In this document: in pieces, positions 32,314-43,718 of the stretch
How the letters are laid out: the number at the start of each line of letters is the position of its first letter
Position numbering within the stretch: position 1 is the stretch's first letter
NCBI GenBank assembly: GCA_047495785.1
Contig: JBLDXI010000043.1
Location: 372,001-436,000, forward strand
Origin: Lepidodermella squamata
Lineage: Eukaryota > Gastrotricha
Direction of reading: 5' to 3'
DNA length: 64,000 bases
The notes under the pieces: generated by a model
What the model saw: only the letters and a program-made list of their open reading frames with translations
The model's database searches: none
Told to the model about the DNA's origin: nothing
Program-made: the position numbers and the translations under genes

Positions 32314-34488
32314 CTACTCGAGTATTTCAATCGTTTTGTGTTGGCGGCAGTGAAAGTAAACAGGTAAAGAGTTAAAAAGCACTGGTCCTCGATAGCTGAG
32401 GCGGGCTAGACCGTAATCAATTCGGGCTTTAGGCACCTCGAAGGTAAGTCGGGAGCTTCGTAATTGCCGAGCAGGCTGTTTTTTCGTGAACAAGTGGGTA
32501 ATTGCGTCTGGTGCTTCTCCGGTGAAGCATATCTGAACATCATTGTTGCCAGATGAACGTCGCGTTTTCCTTGAAGATCTAACCATCCGAGTTGTTTTCG
32601 CAATGGCGCAGCTGCGGCGTCTTGTAGCGCGTTCATGATGATTCTCACGGCTCGATCTTGAAGCTTTTGCATTCGTTCCAGTGAGGTTTTACACGCTTCG
32701 CCAAGTACTGTGTCGCAGTATTGTAGATGGGAAAACACGAGTCCATTTGCCATAGCCTTGAGGCATGAGCGATTTAAACCATTTTTTGAGGCGAGTTGAA
32801 GAGCGAATAGACCTTTGCGTGCTTTACGGCATGCGCTATCGATTTGTTCGCGATGAAGAAGCTTGTTGTCAAAAGAGAATCCTAGAAGGCGTAGTGACTT
32901 TGTTTCTTCTATCTCGCTATTTTCGATCCTTATCGTGATTTTTCGGTCGGAGTGGCTAAGAGATAAAACCATTAATTGAGATTTTTTCGGATTAACTTTT
33001 AGGCTATTTGATCTCAGCCAGCCAGTTACTAGGTCCACGTCATGTTGTAGGGTTTTCTCAATTTCGGCAGCGTTTTTCGATGAAAAGTATAGGGTTGTAT
33101 CATCAGCGTATTGCACGATAGTTGATTTCAGAGACACGGACGACAGTTCGTTTACGTAAATGGGGAAAAGCAGTGGGCCCAGGACTGAGCCTTGTGGCAC
33201 TCCGTAGTTCACTTCGATAGATGAAGATCGCTGGTTATTGATGACCGTTGTTTGCTTCCCGCTGTAGACGTAGCTAGTGAACAGATCGATCACGTTTTCA
33301 TCGAATCCGGCACTTCTCAATGAAGAGAGAACACCGACTGGGTTGAGAGTATCAAATGCTTTTGACATGTCGATGCTGATGACGGCAGTGGTTAGTCCGT
33401 CGTCGATGGCTTTGTGCCAATCGTCGGACATTTTTGCAAGGCATGTTTCTGTCGAGTGGAACCGCCGGAATCCGAATTGCGCGGTGGACAAGAATTTCGA
33501 TTGGTGGAGGTGCTGCTTCATTTGTATTGCTACGCAACGCTCGAAGGTTCGGAGAAGTGGCGAGAGGATCGAGATTGGGCGATAGTTGCTTAGCATTTCC
33601 TTGTCGCCTTCTTTGAAAATAGGTATGATCGTCGAGGTTTTCCAGATGTCTGGTATTGTCCTTTCACTTAGAACCTTGTTGAAAATTGCGCATACGTGAG
33701 GCGCTAACAAGTCTGCAGCCGCTTTAAGCACACACTCCGGTACTCCATCCGCCGCTGTTGTAGGTTTTGTCCGAGATAATTCGTTGAGGCAGTGTCTGGT
33801 GATTTCAACAGAAAACGGCTTTAGGCTAAATTTATAATCCGAAGTCACTTTCCTTTCAGCTGATTGAGCGCTTGATATGGATTCGGCTGTTTTCAGGCCG
33901 GGGCTTGCGAAGTATTCGTTGAAATCTGAGGCTTTTTGTAGCGACTTTTCGGTATCGAGGTGACTGAAATTCGATGTCCGTACTCGTTTTGGCCGAAAGT
34001 TCTCGATATTCGCCACATTTTACCGCTATCGCGCTTGGCTTCTGCGACTTGCCAACGGTAGCGCGCTCTTCGGGCCTTACGTTGATGCCGCTGGTCGATT
34101 CGTAGCTTCTCGCGGGCTCGAAGCATCTCATCGATGTTTCGTTCCACTCGTTCACCGGGCTTCTTGTTGCGTTTGAATTGTTTTTCAGGCACGACTTCCT
34201 CCGTTGCTTCGATGATGGCTTGATTTTTGATTTAACGCACCTAGTAGTTTTTTGGGCGTTTAAATTAGGGACAGGGAAAACTAGACGCTTTCTTAGTGCG
34301 TTAGTGAGTCGATTCACATTCATTTTCTGGAAATCCTTGCCTGTGGTTGGCTGTTGAGAGATAGATATCGGTGCTGATGCGTCCATTTCGATGACCATGG
34401 CGCAGCCGTGGTGATCGCTTACGCCCTCAGTTGAACCAGCGACAATGACGCGTTGAGCTGAGAAAGTAGTCCAAAAGTAGTCCAACAT
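32314..34488 (-). pseudogene. Reverse transcriptase ORF of the CR1/Jockey-like element
   Basis: All catalytic blocks are present in the frame 34016-32406: NYRPISILS, motif A SIDMSKAFDTLN, motif B GVPQGSVLGPLLF, motif C YADDTTLY, then LKVNPKKSQ and the thumb. The natural C-terminus (LSYRGPVLFNSLP) continues in a different frame (32586-32314), so a frameshift lies near 32.5 kb. The endonuclease end (34488 onward) and linker (34192-33893) are in yet other frames. The polymerase core looks intact but the protein as a whole is broken. Confidence 0.8.
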
Positions 34489-34510
34489 TGTTAATGATTC
34501 GGGTCTGGTA

Positions 34511-37025
34511 CCCAGTCGTAAAAAAATAGATCCTAGCTAGACCCTAACCGCTATTATTGGGTCTATCTGGATAGATCGTGTGGGATGCGAAAAATGACAC
34601 TGGGGTAGATCTAGCTAGCGACTACCTAGACGGCGGACAGATCCTGATAGATAGACCGGCGGTAGATCTAAATTTTCGCGATTAGATCGTGCGTAGATCT
34701 AGTTCATAATACCGGCTTGAACTGCCTGCATGAATCACGGCTTGCCCCAGCTGTTCCTCCACTTGGTTCAGTTACCCTCATAGGAAGCAATTATTCCAAT
34801 AATTTCATTTATTTATTTAAAAACATTAAGCAATAATCAATTCTTATTATCACGATGAAGCAATTGATCAAAAATCACATAAATATTAAAAATAATGTCT
34901 CTCTGCTTGAAATTTCGAGCCGGCTACGACTTGGTTCCTGGAATTGTTGAAATTGAATCGAGTTATTTCGCCTTGTCGTCGTCACTCGTCATTCGCGGCT
35001 TCAGTCAAGCGAAAATCTTCAAACTTCCATCTCTGAAAATAAATTGAAGATGAGAATCGCATTTTTCCCTATAATCAGGGGTCTTACCTGAAATGGGAGC
35101 TCAAATTAAATCGGCGATAAGGCAATTTAGCACGTTATCTTGGCACGGTGAATCTTGGCACCTAAACATTTTTCCTAAAAATAAATAAAAAAATAGCTGC
35201 AAAATTGTCTTACCATTTTCACGTCGATCGAGATTCGGGTTGAAATTCGCCAAAAATTGTGAACCAATTTAGAAAAAAATTAATAACTTGAATTTTTTAT
35301 TATTGCTGATACCATAAAACAAAATATTGTTAAAAATTCATTTTTCTTACCCTCACGATTTCACGGTGGTTGAATTCGACAAACGATTAGTATTCGGCGA
35401 AAATTGCTGAAGCTTCAGGGGAAAAAATAAAATGAAATAATTACATGAGAATTTCAGAAAATATTTTTTGCTAACCAGCCGATAGCCGCAGTTTTTAGCC
35501 ACAATCGCTCGATAATTGTTTCGAATTCCAAATTTTCTTCCTTCTCTGAAAATTGAAAATCAGGAAATTAAAAAAAATTGTTGATTAAAATTGAAAATTT
35601 TGATTTTTGCTTCATAAATGCGTAATTCATCTAAATTGGTTAGCGGAAACTTTCGTATCATTGGTAAACAATCTTGGCCTCAGAAAATTATACGAGAGCA
35701 TTAAAGGTTGACTTTACAAATTATTTCAGGATCCTAATAATTTTGTTGAAATTTCACCAATTTGTTTTGTTTTTGAACTACATTTTACAGGCAGGTAATT
35801 TTCTTACCGCGCAGTTGGTTTTCATACAATCTTGTAACTGAGACTCGGCATTGGATGATGGATGACATACCGATGTCTTCGGCCGTTTACCAGTCAGCCT
35901 TGTGAGGCAGGTTCGACAGGATACTAGCAATCCTATTTGTGGTAGCTTCAACAATTAAGGTGGAATTTTCGGAACAAAAAACAAACCAAGTAGATCACGA
36001 CTGCCTTGTTGACGTGTTGCAGTGTTGAACCTGAAGCGATTTCACAAAAAAATTGAGGTGACGGAACGATCTTAAGTAAAAATAATTATTTACAAAATTC
36101 AGGAAAAAATAGACGGTCATTTCAAGCCTGTACTACGGCCGAATTTCCACGCAGGAAGTCCGCGATAATTGCGATTCCCCATTTCTCGCCCGTGACATCG
36201 GCATGGAAATTGATAAAATTCTAAAAATATGAAATGTGTGGCTGAAGTTTATTTAGCACAGTCGGTTAAATTAGGGTTCGAAAACTAGAAACTACACGTG
36301 GTTTAGCGGTTATGTGGTTTCATAATAAGTTTACTAAGACTATCAACTAAGAGTGTTGAGGTAGCAGCATAGCCTTAGCCTTTAGCATAGCAGTGAAAAA
36401 AGCAAGTCAGCCTCAACAAAATCAAACCAAAATTATGATGAAAAATAACAAATTCGAATTAGGTTGAAGAATTGCGAAATGAGAGATTTATTTCATTCTC
36501 AAAGTAGTTCAGAAATCTGCTGCTGTAACAATGGTGCGTCATAACGACACGTGCTGGACTCAAACCAATTTTGAATCGAGCAAGACAATTTATGACCTGA
36601 ATATTGCCGTGGGTCATCTCTAGATCTATCGCCTTAGATCCATGTGTGTGAAATTGATGAGCTAGAACGTGGCTCAGTTATTGGTCAAGTCAGAGCATCG
36701 CTGCTTGTGGGTCGACCCTGGCTAGATCGATCTGGTTAGATCCTGTTAAAACGACCCTGGCCTACTCCAAGTGGCTAGGCCTGCGTGGAATAATTACATG
36801 TGCTGAATAATGGCGATGGCTTGTCCGAATCTGAACAAAATCTGACCTATTGGCGATCGAGGAGCCTCGATCTATGGGTATAGACGCAATTGACACCATT
36901 CGGGCTGTTTGAATGGTCGCCTCGGTCTAGCTGTGACCTAATTTCTACGATCATAGTTGATAGATCTTTATTCGATCTTAATTCGATCATTCCGCTATTT
37001 CTCGGTCTACTGATTTCCGACTGGG
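34511..37025. mobile_element. TA-type DNA transposon with TAGATC arrays (large)
   Basis: Termini are inverted CCCAGTCG...CGACTGGG, flanked by TA (34509-34510 and 37026-37027). Removing the element and one TA joins the endonuclease frame of the host retrotransposon exactly (KTIT then RPESLTMLDYF). The first 200 bp and last 400 bp contain about eight or more copies each of TAGATC/GATCTA. The AT-rich centre has no recognisable transposase. Non-autonomous, Tc1/mariner-type by its TA target. Confidence 0.85.
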
Positions 37026-37027
37026 TA

Positions 37028-37282
37028 ATGGTTTTTTCAAAAGCTAGACTGAGGTTGAGTCCTTTCATCGCATCGTTGAAATCTTCGTGGTTCATATTAT
37101 CCATTAGGTTTAGGTTGAAGTCCCCACCTATAATGTGACTCTTTGCTGAAGGAAATCGTTTTTTAATGTGGGTGATCAAATCGTTTAACTCGAAGTAGTC
37201 TTCATCAGTCGGAGGGCCGAATTTCGGCCGGAAAACGCAGGTAACTGCAGCAAGGCCCGATCCTGTTTGTACAAGGCATGTT
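37028..37282 (-). pseudogene. Endonuclease fragment of the interrupted retrotransposon
   Basis: Encodes a block of an apurinic-type endonuclease domain: GLAAVTCVFRPKFGPP, HIIGGDFNLNL (the GDFN catalytic motif) and LAFEKTIT. It is flanked on both sides by the ends of TA-type elements of one family and continues in frame on the far side of the larger one. Confidence 0.75.
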
Positions 37283-37518
37283 CCAGACGAAAATCAGTAG
37301 ACCGAGAGCTCAGTAGATCGTACGTAGATCCAAAAGGCAAAATATTCGTCCGATATTGCTGTTTTTCTGAGCTATTGTCGATCTATTAGACTGGATCTAC
37401 GGGCATGGATCCTGTTTAGGTCCTAATTTTACCATTCGATCTACTTAGGGTCGAACCCATACGATCTATCCCAGTGTCAAATTTAGATCCAGCCATGGTC
37501 TACTTTTTTTCGACTGGG
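37283..37518. mobile_element. TA-type DNA element with TAGATC arrays (small MITE)
   Basis: Inverted ends CCAGACGAAAATCAGTAGAC and (minus strand) CCCCAGTCGAAAAAAAGTAG followed by ACC belong to the same family as the larger neighbour, whose right end reads CCAGTCGGAAATCAGTAGAC. The 236-bp body contains about eight TAGATC/GATCT motifs. The TA duplication is not clear here. Confidence 0.7.
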
Positions 37519-38281
37519 GTCTAGTTTTCGATATAAGCATGATCAATTGAAGCTGAATCGACGACATTGTAGGATTTCTTGACAAGCATTCATACTGACG
37601 TCACCACTACGTAAGATGAGCATGAGAATCATTGTTAGGATACCCTTTTTAGAAACAGGGCGGCGAGGATCCAGGGGTTGTGAACAGAAGAAGACTATTA
37701 GGTTTTCTCCTCCGGCGTTCGCTGTCCGCGGGAAGCTGGTTTCAATACTTGTAAAAAACCGACCTGACAGGCTGACGCCGCTTGTTTCACGTTGACGTAG
37801 CAAACTGGCACGCGACCACGCGAAGTTCGTAATCGTTAAATGTTCGAGTTCATAAACGAAAGGTAACGTATACAAGGAAAACCGCCCCGTATTTCTTGGC
37901 AAAGAACACCTCACGAGCCTGCCAATCTACCAATTTATCCGCTAGAGATTTCTGCTGCAAATTCAAAGAGACTATTTCAAATGCCATCACTCGCAACTTC
38001 GCGAGTCGCGAGTCTTCGCATTCAAGAGCTTAAATAGGTATCATCATATCTTTTACCTGTTTGAGAGGGTTGCGATGTTGAACTGATGTGTACTTATACT
38101 TCTTGTCATTTTATTTTATTGCACCATCTCCTGTTGGCTTTTAATGCATATCTCGAAAAATCATCTTCATTATTGAATATAGGCGGAATAAAAAAATTAT
38201 AGCAGGTCAACAATAATAACATTAGTCATCACATTTTCAATTTGCTAACGCCTGGCTAGTTACATAAGTATTCGGCTTCTT

Positions 38282-40739
38282 TCAAGTTTCGGTGTTGACT
38301 GTTGTAGTCGAAGATACGTCGTCACCATCGTTTATCCGGCCTGTGATAAGCTGTTGCGTGTCGTGATCTGCCCCGCCAAAGCTCGAGTTATTCTCATTAA
38401 CATCCCCACTTGGCACGTACAACCCGCCAGTTAGTGGCAGTAGATCGGCGTAGCCGGCTTTTGGATAGGCCGGTTCGTGCCCGTGCATCTCGTCCATGCC
38501 TTTCAGTTCATCGCTTTCGTCGATGCGTAACAGCTTAAACCAATGCATGACTTTGAGAACAATGGCTGTGTGGACGAAAGCCCATGAAAAGATAACAGCA
38601 GTTCCGCAAACTTGCCAACCAAGAAACTGAAAGATTAAATAAATAATAATAAATTCAGTATTATTAGTAAAATAGCTTAATTTTTTTAATCGTTATTTAC
38701 GACAAGGCACCAAAACAGTGCGCGAAGTAGGATCCTCGAACTAGGGGTATTTTGTGACCAAAGGGGACCCCTTTGGTTTTTTGGAGGTTTTTCCACTGTG
38801 GCCTGCCGAACGATACCCCTCGTTCTCCCCGCACCAAAATAATGTGAAAAAGATAAGTTGTTGAATCGTGAAAAAGTTGTTTTTGCGAACCGACTGGATC
38901 CTTTTCTGATAAGAATCTTCCTTGACTTAGTATACGGTGAATCACTGAGCAAACAGCTTTTAAATAAATTCTTCGAGAATTATCCTTGATGCTTGAGTAA
39001 TTTCAATCCCCAGAGGGACTTCAAATTGACAAGGAACAGAGGGAATTAATTGAGTTGAATGTGACTCCAAGTAAAAATTTATCAGCTCTAATATATTATG
39101 TGAGGTATTGAGATGACAATTCTTACCAAGCCAGAAGTTGAATCCCATCGATAGAAAACGCCATTCGTTGGGTCCAGAAACGCTGTCAGCAAAAGCCCAG
39201 TTATGCCGCCGCCTAGATGCACGGCTACAGCATCGACAGGGTCATCCAACCGGAACACAGTGACGAACCACGCGATGAACACGCATACCAACCCTGCGAC
39301 GAAACCAACCGCAACAGCAGCCCACGGCTCCAAAACGTCACAGCCAGCGCAAATTGCTACATTCCCAGCTAGAGAGCCACATAACGGTGGTAGCATGAGG
39401 AATTTCTTAGTTTTGATATAGGCGTAAATGCCGGCTGATAGAAAACCAGCCGCGCCTGCTAGCATGGTATTCACAGCAGCTTGGCCGATATGGGTTGCAT
39501 CACCCTTATGGTCGATCCTAAGCTCAGATCCCGAGTTGAAGGCGACGAATTCTGTTGAAAGGATCATACAACCCAGGGCGACGTAGGTCATAGAATGAGC
39601 GACAGGTTCCCATTTTGGGCCGCCGTCCTTCGGGAATCTTCTCAGCCTAGGCCTGAGTAAGATTAGGGCTGCTAATGAAGCGGCTCCTCCAGTTAAATGA
39701 ACCACCCCACTCCCCGCAAAATCCTCAAATCCAACTGACTCAGACGTTGTAGCGTTTATCATCGTTCCAGCTTTAAGCCATCCCTTATTGTTCCAAACCC
39801 AGTGTGAAATGAATGGGTAAGTTATTGAGGACATAGTGAAAGACGAAGCGAGGAAAACCCCGATGTGGGCATGCTCTGCTAGAGCCCCGCTAATGATAGT
39901 AGCAGCTGTTGTGCAGAACGAATATTCGAAAAACCAGAAATTTGCGTTGTTAACAGTTTCAGTTGAGTTGCTCATGCCGACGTAACCGAAGAGTGTTGTT
40001 CCGACAAAGCCGCCGACGGATTTGCCGAATGCAAAGCCGAATCCGGTCAGGTACCAGCCGATAGCAGCGACAAAACCGCAAACGCAGTTCTTCCACATTG
40101 AGTTAGTGGCACTTTTCGCACGAATGCAACCAGTTTCGAGCAGCGCGAAGCCACATTGCATAACTGAAAAGGATGATAAAGCATTAAAAAACATAATGAC
40201 TTCCCGAATATTTTTTAAATTTGTTAAAAAATGCAAATGAGCTCAAAAACGAATAACTGGGAATTTAATCTCCAATTTTTGGTAAATTTCGAAATTTAAA
40301 ACCCGGACAAAATAAAACTGATTTTACCTTCAAATATTGATTCTATTTGGGTTCATTTATACTCATTTGGCTTCATACATCTGGAAAAGAAAAATCGGAA
40401 CTAACTGTGAACCTGGATAGCCATTGAAATGAGGAAGAAAGCATTGAAATTGTCTGTGATAGGATCCGTCAACGGATTCGGCGCCCACAGCGAAAAATGG
40501 CGGGCGCTTTTAGCTTCAGTGTGGGGTTCAGCTAACAAGTCCAGTAAAGCCGTCCGTACTGTTAGGAGGAATTATTGCTATTCAATTGATAACTCATTAA
40601 TCGAATGAAATGAACCTTTTTCTCGATCACTAGCTGTGAGATTTGTGAGGTCCAGATTTATTGCGGAAGAATTGCAGGTTTGCAGCAAAGATAAGAGCAC
40701 GGCAAGCGCTAGAAGAACGTTTGCTTTCCGCGGAATCAT
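38282..40739 (-). CDS. Ammonium transporter, AMT family
   Basis: Four exons (40739-40616, 40558-40406, 40163-39127, 38626-38282) join in phase to 552 residues. Hallmarks are MQCGFALLETG in the first core helix, the long AMT core with GSGVVHLTGGAASLAAL, a VHLGGG segment late in the domain, FLGWQVCG after the last intron, and the cytoplasmic tail with DELKGMDEMHGHEPAYP, matching the conserved AMT C-terminal regulatory motif. It should conduct ammonium across the plasma membrane. The first exon encodes a cleavable-looking signal sequence (MIPRKANVLLALAVLLSLL). The second intron uses the donor CACA|GTTAGT, not the nearer CAG|GTTCAC, which would break the frame. An AATAAA-type signal (minus strand) lies about 170 nt past the stop. 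Confidence 0.93.
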
Positions 40740-42552
40740 TCTGATTGAAATTAGTACGGCCCTAAAAATCGAAAGTTAATCAATCAATTTTGGTTTTTAG
40801 GTTTCTAGATAAAAGATGCTGCCGAAGAGAAGCTTTGAATGCTGACAAAAACTAAGTGCCCATTCCTAAATCAGAAAGCTTGTTACAAAATTATGATAAG
40901 GAGCTCTCACTTTCAAGTTTCGAAAGAAAATATTGACGAGCATGTAGTAATTTCTAAAAGCTTGAATGTAAAACTATCTTTCACATAAATTTTAAGCTAC
41001 ATTACAATATGTAGATTTTTCTAGGTTGTATTCGTCAATATTCGTAGTAAAAAGCCGGTGTGCGCTTGCGTATACACATTCTACAGTATGTGCAGTACTT
41101 AATATAAATGTGTGTGCTATGTGTTTTTTCATATGGATCTACAGGCCCGTAGTAGTAATAATAAAGGATTCTACGCCCAAATGCTGATATACGTGCGAGG
41201 CGAGGCTGTACGCGCTGTGCGATATGAAAGGCCGCAAATTGATTCATGCTTTCGGTACACACCGCTTTAGCATGTGACCACTCGATGTTTTATCATCATG
41301 TCTGGCGCAGATATCAGCGACGTCTCGGTGATGCCGCAGAATCACGTCTCAGGCGGTAAAGTGTCTGAAGAGATAAAAAGAATGATGTATGACTTCGTAT
41401 AGAAAACGATGTATCTCCAGGCTCGATTTTATCGTCTTGCAATGAGTATTGAACTATTTTGGAGAGGCATATCTGCTGCAGTATCCAAAGCTGCAGCTAG
41501 CTACATGGCATCCATTCCATAATTCCGATACAAGAGGGCCTTCAAGAGCTGCCTTATGCACCCTTTTGTGACAGCAAACCAATGCGGTCAAATTGATTTT
41601 GGAATAATGACTAATTCGGAATATCCGAAAACTTGGATGGTTTGAAGCACAGGACTTGTCAAATTCAAATCTTCGGAAATTTTTGAGCGGCCCTTCGCGT
41701 GAAGCCAGGTGCCAGGTTCCTTATTGAAAATATTACAAGTGAAGCTGCAAATTTGATTACACATTGACGAATGTGCGAAATTTTGAAAAAATCAGGCGTG
41801 TTAAGACTCGATGTAAATCTGGACAGATAGTGGATGAGGAAATACTGCTGTCGTTTCATCCCATTCCAAACAGTACCAGCTCCGGGCTATCTTTTTTTAC
41901 ACCAGTACAACAAATATAAGGCCACAACTTCCGTTCCTAAGCATCCGCAGTTTGGTTTTCCCTAAGTGATCGCAGTTCGATGGGGCGTGAGACATGAAAC
42001 GCATTTCAGGATTATTTTTATTATTTTCATTATTTTCTGATGGGATCATTTTTCTTTTCATAATTTTCGTCACGCAGAAATTTGTTTTTGTCTGAAGTCT
42101 GCCCATTGCCCATTGAAGGACGTGATTCACGCTCAACTTCCAGTTAGTAATGTTGGTAATAGCTAGTAATAAGTGAAAGCAGCGTTCTCGGTGGAAATGC
42201 TGACAGTATTTAATGTTTTGGAAACCCATTTTCCACTATTTAATTCAATATATTTATTTCATCGATTTTTTCAATCAACACTAAAACATTAACCTGAAAA
42301 ATAAACTACTCATTCATCAGTTGTGTAGTGTAAAACATGTTTTTTATGCTTCCAAGCACTAGCAAGCCACACTGGACAAATTTTTTTATCGCGTGCCTCC
42401 GGTGAGGCAACTCGCGTCGAAATGGGGCATTTTATACAAAGAAAATTCTTATTTTCTATAATATCAAACACATTTTCTACGAGAACTAATCATTTGGACT
42501 AAACAACTGATACGCAATCTTTTGCTTTTATTCAGAATTCTAGGTTCCTAAA
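40740..42552. other. Intergenic, no gene recognised
   Basis: Upstream of the ammonium transporter and of the membrane protein at 42553, which are divergently transcribed. Short open frames on both strands have no recognisable features. Confidence 0.5.
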
Positions 42553-43200
42553 ATGATTTTCGGGTTACCTCAGCATGTTTTCTGCATGCAAGCAACTGTC
42601 CTTACTGTTACGACCGTTCTATGGTTCATAATTCGAACTGGCCGTGGTTCAGGCTTGAGCCGTCTCAATTCTCTCGTCGTTTTCCTGTCGATTCTCCAAT
42701 TCACCCACAGCATAACCACGGATACCTACTACATTTACGGCCCGAAGATCGAACGCAACTCAACCTTCCCGCCTGTTGAATCCAGCGATGTGTTGGGCCA
42801 GATTAAACGCCAAGCTGGTCAGTGGTACCACTGGGCTGGGGTGACTATCGACTCGCGGGTCTTCTCCGACCAACATCAGGGCCTACTTCGAGCTGGCATC
42901 GGCTACGGCATTGGCGCAATCGCTAGTTTCCTGTCCCTCCTCACATGGACTGGCCATTGTTCAGTTAATCGATGCGTTTTTGTGACTCAGACAATTGCTG
43001 GGGTCTGGACGGGCGCTCTCTCGTTCATTTTCATCGCCTCTGATTATTTGGATGGGGCGAAGTATGCTGATGTTCAATTGTCTCTCCTCGCCTTTTCGCC
43101 GTCGTTTCTCTTCTGCTTTGCTGCGATTTTCGGCGCCTACTTTGGCCTGACAAGCTGCGACAAAGCCCCAGCAGCTGGCGCTACTAAGAAGAAGCAGTAA
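42553..43200 (+). CDS. Multi-pass membrane protein, family not recognised
   Basis: A single-exon frame of 215 residues from ATG to stop. Hydrophobic segments lie at about 12-28, 38-55, 110-130, 138-162 and 172-198, so four or five membrane passes. A hydrophilic stretch of about 50 residues with a possible N-glycosylation site (NST) separates the second and third. The C-terminus is Lys-rich (KKKQ). The topology resembles claudin/tetraspan-type proteins, but the claudin W-GLW-C-C signature is absent, so I do not assign a family. A poly(A) signal AATAAA at 43288, 88 nt past the stop, supports a real gene. Confidence 0.7.
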   Translation: MIFGLPQHVFCMQATVLTVTTVLWFIIRTGRGSGLSRLNSLVVFLSILQFTHSITTDTYYIYGPKIERNSTFPPVESSDVLGQIKRQAGQWYHWAGVTIDSRVFSDQHQGLLRAGIGYGIGAIASFLSLLTWTGHCSVNRCVFVTQTIAGVWTGALSFIFIASDYLDGAKYADVQLSLLAFSPSFLFCFAAIFGAYFGLTSCDKAPAAGATKKKQ

Positions 43201-43718
43201 ATGAGATTCGTAACGGATTTCATGATTAAATGCTAACTGGATTGTTAAATTTGAAGTTGAATGCGATTATATTTTCGAAGAATCCCAAATAAAGTGAAAG
43301 GTAGCGAGTAGCGATGAAACGTAATATCGAAGCGTTTTTTTTATATCACAGCTCGCAGCTGAGGCGCTGCGACGCGTACTTCGCACTCTGATTTGATGGC
43401 TAACAGTCGGAGCTTGAAAGTTGAAAGCATCCGCGCGCGTGACAGGATTCGCAATGTTATGCGGATCTTTGCAGCGGTGCCTAGAGATGTTGCAACACGT
43501 GATGCGCCTAAACTCTGCGGAAATACAACTCAAGCCACGCATGAAAATCGTCTATTTCGGGGACATTGTCAGTGACACTCAAACATGTGGTAAATAAGCG
43601 AACCATCAAGAGGTTCCTTTTGTTATTCCAAACTTTTGCTGATCACATTCACACGCCTCGTTCGATTTTCAAATTTGATTTTTATTGCTTAATTAATCAT
43701 TTTGTTTACGACTCTTCA
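43201..43718. promoter_or_regulatory. Convergent 3' ends with poly(A) signals
   Basis: The membrane-protein gene (+) and GABA-B-like receptor 1 (-) end facing each other here. AATAAA occurs at 43288-43293 on the plus strand and at 43686-43681 on the minus strand, 33 nt past the receptor stop. Confidence 0.5.

Larger units (their letters stand above)
32065..37914 (-). mobile_element. CR1/Jockey-like non-LTR retrotransposon, interrupted
   Basis: Read on the minus strand: an N-terminal stretch with LRSGDVSMN (near 37600), resembling the GDVExNPGP start of CR1/L2-type ORFs; an endonuclease part with GGDFN (37.07-37.28 kb); the endonuclease end with SDHHG (near 34.4 kb); a linker; a complete reverse transcriptase; and an (AAAT)n tail at 32068-32087. 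Two TA-type DNA elements (34511-37025 and 37283-37518) split the endonuclease. Part of the endonuclease N-terminus also appears deleted. Dead copy. Confidence 0.8.

Noticed and set aside
33856-34488. Independent protein of 210 codons
   Set aside because: It begins as the endonuclease end of the retrotransposon (SDHHG) and then runs out of frame over the linker and polymerase start.
42553-43200. Claudin
   Set aside because: The topology is suggestive, but the W-GLW-C-C signature of the first extracellular loop is missing.
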